Below, piece after piece: positions 23,722-32,903 of a stretch of 64,000 bases of DNA. Origin of the DNA: Hyphomicrobiaceae bacterium (lineage in GTDB: Bacteria; Pseudomonadota; Alphaproteobacteria; Rhizobiales; Hyphomicrobiaceae). The translations under genes and the position numbers were made by a program. Within the stretch, counting starts at the first letter, position 1. The number at the start of each line of letters is the position of its first letter. Under the pieces are notes generated by a model. It searched no databases, was not told the DNA's origin, and was given only the letters and a program-made list of their open reading frames with translations. The stretch is from assembly GCA_021730785.1 (NCBI GenBank), contig JAKFWF010000067.1:1-64000 (forward strand), written 5' to 3'.

Positions 23722-25140
23722 TCACCCCTTCGGCCGCTGGCCGATGGAGCCGCTTGGCCGCCAGCCTTCGGCGAGCTTCGCGCACTGCTCGATCCACTTG
23801 TCGCGCTCGATGCGGCCCTTGAAGCCTTCGACGGTGGCTTCGAACCAGGCCACATGCTCGGGCGTCCACTGCGCGATCTGGTCGAAGTGCCAGATGCCCA
23901 TGTGGTTCATGCGCTGCTCGAGTTTTTCTGCGACGCCCCAGATCAATGACAGATCGTCCTTGCGGCCATTGCGCGGCGCGGGCAACAGGAGCGGCTTGAC
24001 GCCGTCCACGGCGGTGGCGAGTGGCGGTTGACCGGGCATCCCGTTGGCTGCCTTTGCGCTGCCGGTAGGCGCGGCCGCATGAGCAGATACCGCTGCTGGC
24101 ACGTTGCCTGCCGCAGCGACCGGCATCACAGCCCTGGCGGTGGGAGGGGGCGGTACTGCAACTATGCTGTCCGTTGTGGCCGCCATCGTCATGGCGGAAC
24201 CGGCCATCGGGGCGGGCTGCGAGGCGTGGGCGGGTGGCATGGCGGGACTTGCAACCCTGGCAACTCTGGCCGGTGCATCGGGCGCAGGCGTCATGGGAGG
24301 GGCGTCCAGCATGGCGGCTCCTGCGCCGACGGCATGTGGTACGCCTTCGCGGCCGGCCAGAGTGCCGAGCCCGGCGACCGCCAGCGTATAGCTCGCGGCC
24401 GGGCCTCTCGTCGCTGCGGAGCGGGCGCGTGCCATGGCGCTGACGCCCGCCGCCGCACCCCGTTCCGGGCTCATGAGGTAGCCCTGCGCATGCGCCGTCT
24501 CGACCGTTCTGAGCGGGCCGATGACGCCGTCCCGGCCGGCCAGCGTATCGATGCCGGCAACGACAAGGGCATAATTGTCCGGGCGGTTTGCCAGCAAGCG
24601 GCGCCGTTCGGCCTCCGCCGCAATCGACGGGTTGCGCTGCTGCGCGAGGGCTGTGGCAACGGTCGTGTTGACGGCTGCGGCCATGATCGTGAAGTCCGTC
24701 GCCGACGAGCGCAGCGCAAAGGTGTTGGCAACCGCGGTTGCGGTATCGGGCGTGCTGCCGAACGGCACGGTGGCGGCCAACGCCGGGGCGGCGATCGTGT
24801 CGACGCGTGCGACCTTCATCGTGTAATCGGGCACCAGCGGATTGCGCTCCGCCGTCACTTGCGAGCCGGCGGCAAGGCTGTTCAACATGCAGGTGACACA
24901 GCAGCCGGCGAGGTAGGCGCCGAGCATCAGCAGCGCGGTTTCAAGCCACAGTCCCTGCCGCCCCGGCAGCAACGTCAGCAGAGCCATGAACAGCCCGGCT
25001 ACCGCTGCTGCAATAGCCCAGGGAATCCAGCTCCAGCGCGCGCCCATTTGCTTCGCGCTGCACGTCGCCTGTCCGACCATCAGTCCGAGTATTGCCGCCA
25101 GCACCAGCGGTATCGAGAATTTTGCGATCACTAACGCCAT
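23722..25140 (-). CDS. Membrane protein with internal repeats and C-terminal NuoE-tail-like helix-hairpin-helix domain
   Basis: Two N-terminal hydrophobic segments; repeats such as YALVVAGIDTLAGRDGV and YTLAVAGLGTLAGREGV; C-terminus DDLSLIWGVAEKLEQRMNHMGIWHFDQIAQWTPEHVAWFEATVEGFKGRIERDKWIEQ. Confidence 0.75.
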   Translation of the reverse strand: MALVIAKFSIPLVLAAILGLMVGQATCSAKQMGARWSWIPWAIAAAVAGLFMALLTLLPGRQGLWLETALLMLGAYLAGCCVTCMLNSLAAGSQVTAERNPLVPDYTMKVARVDTIAAPALAATVPFGSTPDTATAVANTFALRSSATDFTIMAAAVNTTVATALAQQRNPSIAAEAERRRLLANRPDNYALVVAGIDTLAGRDGVIGPLRTVETAHAQGYLMSPERGAAAGVSAMARARSAATRGPAASYTLAVAGLGTLAGREGVPHAVGAGAAMLDAPPMTPAPDAPARVARVASPAMPPAHASQPAPMAGSAMTMAATTDSIVAVPPPPTARAVMPVAAAGNVPAAVSAHAAAPTGSAKAANGMPGQPPLATAVDGVKPLLLPAPRNGRKDDLSLIWGVAEKLEQRMNHMGIWHFDQIAQWTPEHVAWFEATVEGFKGRIERDKWIEQCAKLAEGWRPSGSIGQRPKG

Positions 25141-25178
25141 GGCGGAACTGTCCTTGCTGTGCGGGGCCGAGTGCGCGG

Positions 25179-27062
25179 CTATTCGACCACGTTGAACTCG
25201 ATGCGGCGGTTCTTCGTGCGACCCGCCGGATCGGCGTTGTCGGCTACCGGCTGCGACGAGCCGTAGCCGTTGGCCTTCATGCGCGGGGCAGCGATCCCGG
25301 CTTTGGCCAGAAGTTCGACAATTGCGTCGGCGCGATCCTGCGACAGGGTTTCGTTGAAGCCGGCGGTGCCGGACGAGTCGGTGTGGCCGGCAACCTCAAT
25401 GCGCATCGCCGGGCAGCGCTTCATGACATCGGCGATCTGGTTGATCACGGGTTGCGAGGAGGGCAGGACGACGGCACGGGACGATTCGAACAGGATCTTG
25501 CCCGACTTGACCGACGCGGCAAGATCAGCCGTGCACGCCGCCACCACCTCTGGCGCCGGCTTGGCGATCACGGCTGGCGGGGTTGGCGCCGGTGCCGCGA
25601 CTGCCGGTGGTGCAGCCGGCGCAACGGGCGGTGCGACTGACACCGGGAACGTGAGGGTTGTCTGCACTGGGATCGGGCCATCGAGCTTGGCTGCCACATC
25701 CTTGATTTCATTGGCGATCCGTTCGGACGGCGCGACACCGCTGATCGTCAATCGTCCCCCCGCGATCGAGGCCTCTCCTTGTTCGAGCCGTGACAGCTGC
25801 TCGAGTCCGAGTGCCAGCGCCGCCCCAAACCCTGCCGGTGCGCCACCGGCGATCGACGTGGTGTCGTCGAGCGCAAGGCTGTTGGGGAAGCGCTGCAGTG
25901 CCGATATCATCGTGCGACGCACATCGTCGTCGGGGTAATGGCCATCGAACCGCAGCGCCTTTAGCGTGCGCACGGCCTTCCATACATAGTTCTGCACCAG
26001 CGGCGGTGTGATCGCGGCCCGCTCCAGCTTGAGGCCGCCGGGCAAGCTGCCGGCCGTGGCCGCGGTCACGGCCCGGTAGGCGGCGGCGCTGACCGCTTCG
26101 CCCTCGATGACCAGCGCGTTGTCGGTGATCCGGGCGAGGCCGTTGCGCAACTGGCCGAGTTGGATCGTGGCAAACGTGGTGGCAGCGCCAAAGTCGACGC
26201 CGGTCGGCACGCCAGATGCCAGTTTGAGCTGATCGACCACGCGGCCGTTGAGGGCAGCGGCCCGGGCGCCTGCCAGCGATTGCAGGCGGGCAACCTCGGC
26301 TGGCGCCGAGCCGGTCAGCGTCATCACGTCGCCGTCGCGGCTGGCCTGCCATACGTAGGGGCGCTCGACCGGCAGAGCCGGTGCCTTGGGTGCGGCTGCG
26401 ACCGGCGCAGACGGCGGCGCTGGCGCAGCGATGTCGACGGCACCGATCTGCAGCGGTGGCGGCAATTGCTTGACGGCGGCCGTGACAGCCGCTGCCGTCG
26501 CCTGATCGGCCGCGGTGCCGCGGATCGACAGAATGTTGTCCGACAGGGCGACCGAACCGCTTTTCAGGCGCGCCAGTTGGGAGAGCGCGCTCGCCGACAT
26601 GGCCAGTGCCTCCGGCGGCGCGCCGCGCGCATCCTTCATGTCATCGACGAGGTTCAGGCCAGGTAGCCGCTTGTGCGCTTCGGCCAGCAGCTTTTCGCGC
26701 ATGCCGTCGGCCTCGACGAAGCCGGACAGCGTCACCTTGCCAGCATCGATGGTGGCGCCCCACGTAAACGGTTTCGTGACGGGGGCGATCTCGGAGGGAT
26801 TGGCGGTGGCGAGGCGCACACCGGGAACTTGCAGCGCGGCCGCCAACGCGCGGCCTTGGCTTGCCGCTGACGGGGCTGTGCCCTCGATGAAGACGTCGCG
26901 GCCCTCGATCGCCGGTTTGATCCAGGGCATGTCCTTTGCGACAGTCGTCGTCAGCCGGTGCGTCAGCTCGCTTTCGATTTCGGGCGCCAACAGGGCTGTT
27001 GCCGCAAACCACAGGGCTGCCAGCGGCAGCAAGCCCCACCACCATCTACGCGGCTGACACAT
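25179..27062 (-). CDS. OmpA-family protein with multiple BON-like repeats
   Basis: C-terminal OmpA peptidoglycan-binding motif MRIEVAGHTDSSGTAGFNETLSQDRADAIVELL; repeated xxW.A...LxG...LP...LxIxGxA units. Confidence 0.85.
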   Translation of the reverse strand: MCQPRRWWWGLLPLAALWFAATALLAPEIESELTHRLTTTVAKDMPWIKPAIEGRDVFIEGTAPSAASQGRALAAALQVPGVRLATANPSEIAPVTKPFTWGATIDAGKVTLSGFVEADGMREKLLAEAHKRLPGLNLVDDMKDARGAPPEALAMSASALSQLARLKSGSVALSDNILSIRGTAADQATAAAVTAAVKQLPPPLQIGAVDIAAPAPPSAPVAAAPKAPALPVERPYVWQASRDGDVMTLTGSAPAEVARLQSLAGARAAALNGRVVDQLKLASGVPTGVDFGAATTFATIQLGQLRNGLARITDNALVIEGEAVSAAAYRAVTAATAGSLPGGLKLERAAITPPLVQNYVWKAVRTLKALRFDGHYPDDDVRRTMISALQRFPNSLALDDTTSIAGGAPAGFGAALALGLEQLSRLEQGEASIAGGRLTISGVAPSERIANEIKDVAAKLDGPIPVQTTLTFPVSVAPPVAPAAPPAVAAPAPTPPAVIAKPAPEVVAACTADLAASVKSGKILFESSRAVVLPSSQPVINQIADVMKRCPAMRIEVAGHTDSSGTAGFNETLSQDRADAIVELLAKAGIAAPRMKANGYGSSQPVADNADPAGRTKNRRIEFNVVE

Positions 27063-27374
27063 GGTCGTCGTCCTTCCAGCGTGCTCGGGAGGCCTGTGCG
27101 CCGGCTTCTGCCAGTGACAGAGCGCTTCCTAGCGAACCAAAACCGTGCGGCGCAAAACCGGGGGAAACTCGCGTGACTCCGGTCGTGCAGACGCCGTGTT
27201 TATGCGAGGGATATTGAGAAGTTAGCCGTCCTTCATGTCAAGCTCCGGGACAGCTCACCAGCCCGTGCACCACCGGTAACCTTACCTGTGCTCGGCGCCC
27301 TTGCCCGGCGCGGCTCGCCTGCGCCAGTGTGCTGCAAGTGCCAAATCTGATGCTAACCGTGAGCATATGCTGCC

Positions 27375-28424
27375 ATGAAGCAAGCCATCATTGTCGGTGC
27401 CCAGGGCGTGATTGGTCGCTACATCACGGCTCATCTGCATGGGCTTGGCGGGTGGGACATTGTCGGCTTGTCGCGGCGTGTGCCAACCGAGCGCGAGTTC
27501 CAAGCGCGCCATATCGCCGTCGATCTCCTCGATCGCGCCGACGCAGAAGCAAAGCTCAGCCAGTTCACGGAGGCCACACACGTTTTCTATTGTGCCTTCC
27601 AGGCTCGACCCACATGGGCTGAACACAATGCGCCCAATCTCGCCATGCTGGTCAACGCGGTCGAGCCGATCGCCCGCGCCTCCAGCCGATTGCAGCACGT
27701 GAACCTCGTCGAAGGCACGAAGTATTACGGCAGCCACTTGGGCGCCTTCAAAACGCCGGCGAAGGAGAGCGATTCGCCGCACATGCTGCCGAACTTCTAC
27801 TACGACCAGGAGCGCTGGCTGCGAGCTGCCCAGGTAGGCCGGAGCTGGTCCTGGTCGGCGCTGCGCCCGCATACGATTTGCGGATTTGCGCTCGCAAATC
27901 CAATGAACCTGATGCTGAACCTTGGCGTTTATGCCTCGATTTCGAAGGAACTTGGCCTGCCGCTGCGGTTTCCTGGCCACCCGGGCGCTTTCACTGCGGT
28001 CTATCAAATGACAGACAGTTCGCTGTTGGCCCGGGGCATGACTTGGGCTGCAACCACCCCTGCTGCCGCCAACCAGGTATTCAACCTCACCAACGGCGAT
28101 TACTTTCGGTGGTCGAACCTGTGGCCGCGCCTGGCCCGTGCCTTCGACATTGAAGCGGGTCCCGTCCAGACCATCAAGCTCGCGGAGTTGATGGCCGACA
28201 AGGGGCCGCTTTGGGCCACCATGCAGAAGAAGTATGATTTGCAGCCTCACCCCTACGAGCAGCTCGCCGCATGGCCCTTCGCCGATTATGTATGGGGCAG
28301 TGCCTGGGACATCATGTCGAGTACGACCAAGATCCGGCAGGCGGGCTTCCACGACGTGATCGACACTGAGGAGGCGATCCTGGCCATGCTCGCCGACTTC
28401 CGTCACCGTCGCATCATTCCATGA
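27375..28424 (+). CDS. SDR-family oxidoreductase of the progesterone 5-beta-reductase/iridoid synthase-like (PRISE) type
   Basis: AIIVGAQGVIGRYI Rossmann motif; VEGTKYYGSH, PNFYYDQERWL, NPMNLMLNLGVYA. Confidence 0.78.
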   Translation: MKQAIIVGAQGVIGRYITAHLHGLGGWDIVGLSRRVPTEREFQARHIAVDLLDRADAEAKLSQFTEATHVFYCAFQARPTWAEHNAPNLAMLVNAVEPIARASSRLQHVNLVEGTKYYGSHLGAFKTPAKESDSPHMLPNFYYDQERWLRAAQVGRSWSWSALRPHTICGFALANPMNLMLNLGVYASISKELGLPLRFPGHPGAFTAVYQMTDSSLLARGMTWAATTPAAANQVFNLTNGDYFRWSNLWPRLARAFDIEAGPVQTIKLAELMADKGPLWATMQKKYDLQPHPYEQLAAWPFADYVWGSAWDIMSSTTKIRQAGFHDVIDTEEAILAMLADFRHRRIIP

Positions 28425-31219
28425 TCGAGCGACCGATGGCAGGCCGTAAGCCAACCAGACCCGAACCTGAAGAAGTGCCAGTGGCCACGGCAAAGGCCCC
28501 GCCGCCAGCCGTGGCTGCAGCCGCTGGGGCGACGCCGTCCATGGCGCAGTTCCTCGAAATCAAGGCGGCCAACCCGGACAGCATCCTGTGGTACCGGATG
28601 GGCGATTTCTACGAGCTGTTCTTCGAGGATGCCGTGATTGCCGCGGCGGCACTCGGCATCGTGCTGACCAAGCGCGGCAAGCATCTGGGCGAAGACATCC
28701 CCATGTGCGGCGTCCCCGTCGTGCGCGCCGACGACTACCTGCAGCGCCTGATCCGCAAGGGTTACCGGGTAGCGGTGTGCGAGCAGCTCGAGGATCCGGC
28801 CGAAGCCCGCAAGCGCGGCGCAAAGGCGGTCGTCCGCCGCGACGTGGTTCGGCTCGTCACCCCCGGCACGCTGACCGAGGACGCACTGCTCGATGCGAAA
28901 ACCCGCAACTATCTGACCGCTGCCCATCCGATCCCGGGCGGGGGCTATGCGCTGGCGTCCCTCGACATCTCGACCGGCGAGTTCGAGGTCGGCAGCACGT
29001 CGGTCGCCGACTTCGCGGGCGAAATCGTGCGCCTGTCCCCGGGCGAGGTGATCGCCGCCGACGACACCATCAAGGAGCCCGAGTTCAAGCGCTGGCTCGG
29101 CATCGTCAATGCCGCGATCACGCCTGTCGCCGGGCCGAGCTTCGATGCGATGGCCGGCGAGCGCACGCTAAAGGAGCGGCTGCGGGTCGCCGATCTGGGC
29201 GCGTTCGGCGGCTTTGCACGGGCCGAGTTGGCCGCGATCGGCGCGCTGCTTACCTACGTCGATCTGACCTAGCTCGGCCGCCAGCCGTCGCTGCGTGCGC
29301 CCAAGCGCGGCGGACCCGAGACAACGCTCGTCATCGATGCGGCGAGCCGGGCGAGCCTAGAACTCGTGCGCTCGACTTCGGGCGACAAGGACGGCTCGCT
29401 GCTGGGCGCCATGGACATGACGGTGACCGCATCCGGCGCGCGCGAACTCGCGGCCCGCATCGCCTCACCCTTGAAGACCGCCGCCCAGATCAATGCCAGG
29501 CTCGATGGCCTCGGTTACCTCGTCGACCGGCAGAGCCTGTATGAGCGCCTGCGCGGCCACCTGCGCACGTCGCCCGACATCGCGCGCGCGATCTCGCGGC
29601 TCGCCTTGCAGCGCGGCGGTCCGCGCGATCTGAAGGCGGTCGGGCAGGGGCTCGAAGCAGCCGGCGTGGCCGCACGGCTGTTGCGCGAGGAAGCGATGGG
29701 GCTGCCCGACGAACTGGCCGCAATCGCTGCCCGTCTCGAAGGCCCAGCGCCCCAGATCGCGATCGAACTCGCCCGTGCGGTCGTCGACGAACCGCCGCAC
29801 CTGAAGCGCGACGGCGGCTTCATCGCCGAGGGCTACCGCGAGGACATCGACAAAGCGCGCGCGCTCGGTGCCGACAGCCGAAAGGTCCTCGCACGGCTGG
29901 AGGCGACCTACGTCGAGGCGACCGGTGTCAAGACGCTGAAAATTCGCCACAACAACATCCTCGGCTACTTCATCGAGGTGACGCAAGCGAACGCGAAACC
30001 TCTGCAGTCGCCGCCGCACGACGCCTTGTTCCGCCACAAGCAGTCGATGGCGAATGCCGTGCGCTTCACGACGCCGGAACTGACCGAAATCGAAGGCGCG
30101 ATGGCGACCGCGGCCGAGCGGGCATTGGCCCTCGAGCAGGAGGTGTTCACCGAGCTGTTGCGGCTGATCCTGTCGGATGAAGCTGCGCTCGCAAAGGCTG
30201 CGGCAGCGCTTGCCGAACTCGATCACGTGTGCGGCCTGGCCCACCTCGCCTGGACCGAGCATTACGTGCGCCCGGAAGTCGACGACAGCGTCTCCTTCGA
30301 CATCCGCGGTGGGCGCCACCCAGTGGTCGAACAGGCGTTGCGCAAGGGCAAGGCCGCTGCCTTCATCGAGAACGACTGCACGCTCGGGCGGCCGACGACG
30401 CTAGCGCCAGCCGGTTTCGACGAGCAGGCGACGGGTCGCCTGTGGCTCGTCACGGGGCCGAACATGGCCGGCAAATCGACATTCCTGCGCCAGAACGCGC
30501 TGATCGCGCTGATGGCGCAGATGGGCTCGTTCGTGCCGGCCAAGCGCGCGCATATCGGCGTGGTCGATCGCTTGTTCAGCCGGGTCGGCGCGTCGGATGA
30601 TCTTGCGCGCGGGCGTTCGACGTTCATGGTCGAGATGGTCGAGACGGCGGCAATCCTGAACCAGGCGACCGACAAGAGCCTCGTCATCCTGGATGAGATC
30701 GGCCGCGGTACGGCGACCTTCGACGGCCTATCGATCGCCTGGGCCGCGGTCGAGCACCTGCACGACGTGAACAAGTCGCGGGCGTTGTTTGCGACGCACT
30801 TCCACGAACTGACCCAACTGGCCGGCCGCCTCGCCGAAGTCGCCAACGTCACGGTCGACGTGAAGGAGTGGCACGACGAGATTGTGTTCCTGCACAAGAT
30901 CAAGCCGGGCGCGGCGGACCGCAGCTATGGCATCCAGGTGGCGAGGCTTGCCGGCCTGCCGCGTGGCGTGCTGAAGCGGGCCGCCGAAGTTCTGGCGCGG
31001 CTCGAGAAGAACAACCGGCGGGCGGGCGCAGGTGGCTCGACCCTGGAGGACCTGCCGTTGTTTGCACTTTCGGCGGCGAAGGCGGAAGCTCAGGCGGCAA
31101 AGCCGGCCACGGTGTCGGCGGTCGACGTCGTGCTCGCCGAACTCAAGCCCGATGACCTCACCCCCAAGGCCGCCCTCGAGATGCTCTACCGGCTGAAGGA
31201 ACTGGCGGCGAAGGGGTAA
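28421..31219 (+). pseudogene. mutS: DNA mismatch repair protein MutS, interrupted by in-frame TAG at 29270-29272
   Basis: Upstream fragment 28421-29272 and downstream ORF 29366-31219 share a frame; joined product is MutS-like (MAQFLEIKAANPDSILWYRMGDFYELFFEDA ... VTGPNMAGKSTFLRQNALI ... LDEIGRGTATFDGLSIAWA ... ATHFHELTQL). Confidence 0.92.
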
Positions 31220-31226
31220 TTGTCGC

Positions 31227-32093
31227 CTACTTCGCGCCCGTTGCGATCGGCGTGCCGGCGGTCTCCATGCCCCACTCGGTCCACGAACCGTCGTAGACTG
31301 CGGCGTTGGTCTGGCCGAGTTTGGCGAGTGCCAGCGCCACGACGCCGGCGGTCACGCCCGAGCCGCAGGAGGCGACCACGGGCTTGGCCACGTCGACGCC
31401 GGCCGCCTTGAACAGGGCTGCCAGGTCCGCCTCGCTCTTCATCGAGCCGTCGGCATTGAGCAGGGTCGCGTAGTGCACGTTCTTCGCGCCTGGGATATGC
31501 CCGGCGCGCAAGCCGGCGCGCGGCTCCGCTGCCTCCCCTTTGAAGCGGGCCGGCGCACGGGCGTCCACGATCTGGGTGGTGGTCTTGGACGCGAGCAGCG
31601 CCATCACATCGTCCTTGTCGCGCACCAGTTCGCCGTGCAGGCGAGCGGTGAAATGGCGTGGCGTGCGCAGCTGCGTCACGTCGTCGGTGACGGGGCGCCC
31701 CTCGGCTTTCCACTTCTTCAAGCCGCCGTCGAGCACCGCCACGTCCCGGTGTCCCATGGCGCGAAACATCCACCATACGCGGGCGGCCGAGTAGAGCCCC
31801 TCCGAGTCATAGGCGATGATGCGCATGCCGTCCCCGATCCCCATCTTGCGCATGCGGGAGGCGAACTTGGCGGCACTCGGCAGCATGTGCGGCAAGCTTG
31901 ATTTCTCGTCCGCGATGTCTTCGATGTCGAAGAACATGGCACCGGGAATGTGTTCGGCCTTGTACTCGGCGTAGGCGTTGCGCTTGGTCGTGGGCAGGTG
32001 CAGCGAGCCGTCGAGGATGATGATGTCGGGCGCGTCCATACGCTCGGCCAGCCACGACGTTTCGACCAGGAATTTTGCAGCGATGTCGGCCAT
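31227..32093 (-). CDS. sseA: 3-mercaptopyruvate sulfurtransferase
   Basis: Two rhodanese domains; active-site CGSGVTAGVVALAL. Confidence 0.93.
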   Translation of the reverse strand: MADIAAKFLVETSWLAERMDAPDIIILDGSLHLPTTKRNAYAEYKAEHIPGAMFFDIEDIADEKSSLPHMLPSAAKFASRMRKMGIGDGMRIIAYDSEGLYSAARVWWMFRAMGHRDVAVLDGGLKKWKAEGRPVTDDVTQLRTPRHFTARLHGELVRDKDDVMALLASKTTTQIVDARAPARFKGEAAEPRAGLRAGHIPGAKNVHYATLLNADGSMKSEADLAALFKAAGVDVAKPVVASCGSGVTAGVVALALAKLGQTNAAVYDGSWTEWGMETAGTPIATGAK

Positions 32094-32174
32094 GGGCAGG
32101 TTCCTAGGAATTGTCTCGGGGGGTGGCGCGTACAATAGGCTCGTTCTGCAGCGACCGTCACGCGTCATGTGGGG

Positions 32175-32900
32175 TCAGGCAAAGGCGACGCGGACGCGGC
32201 GGTTAACTTTTCCCTTCTTCTCGATTTTGGTTACGACAAGTCTGCCAACCTCGTCGGTGTTGGCGACGTGCGTCCCTCCGCATGGCTGGCGGTCGATCGC
32301 GCCGTCCGCGCCGATCAGGACGAGGCGGACGTGGCCCGAACCCATCGGCGGCTTGACCGCCATGGTGCGCACCAGGCCGGGGTTTGCTTCAAGTTCAGCG
32401 TCGGTGATCCATTGTTCGGCGACCGCGTGGTGGCCGTCGATCAGCTCCTGCAACTGTTCGCTCAGGCGGTCCTTGTCGACGGCGTCGGCGTCCGTGATAT
32501 CGAAGTCGAGGCGGCCCTCGTCGACGCCGATCTGCCCGCCGGTGACAGGGAACTTCACGAGACTGCACAGCAGATGCAACCCGGTGTGCATGCGCATCAG
32601 TTTGTGGCGCAGCTCCCAGTCGAGGCTGGCCTTGACGGTCGTGCCCGCCGCCGGCGCGGACGGCAACGGCTGGGCTGGCACATGCACGATCGTATCCTTG
32701 TCGGCATCGTAGACGGCGGTCGCGATCTCGATCGTGCCGAGGCCGGGGATGTCGATCGCGCCCTTGTCGCCCGGCTGGCCGCCGGCTGCCGCATAGAACA
32801 CCGTGCGGTCGAGAATGATGCCGCCGCGGTCGGTGACCGACACGATGCGCGCCTCGCAGTCGCGGGCATAGGCATCGGCGCGGTAAAGCTTCTCGGTCAT
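32175..32900 (-). CDS. alaX: AlaX-type alanyl-tRNA editing protein
   Basis: FYAAAGGQPGDKGAI; HTGLHLLCSL; QPCGGTHVANTDEVGRLVVTKIEKKGK. Confidence 0.9.
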   Translation of the reverse strand: MTEKLYRADAYARDCEARIVSVTDRGGIILDRTVFYAAAGGQPGDKGAIDIPGLGTIEIATAVYDADKDTIVHVPAQPLPSAPAAGTTVKASLDWELRHKLMRMHTGLHLLCSLVKFPVTGGQIGVDEGRLDFDITDADAVDKDRLSEQLQELIDGHHAVAEQWITDAELEANPGLVRTMAVKPPMGSGHVRLVLIGADGAIDRQPCGGTHVANTDEVGRLVVTKIEKKGKVNRRVRVAFA

Positions 32901-32903
32901 GGC

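Noticed and set aside
24000-24480. Plus-strand Gly/Arg-rich ORFs opposite the membrane/HhH protein
   Set aside because: Antisense ORFs; the minus-strand reading has transmembrane segments, repeats and a recognisable C-terminal domain.
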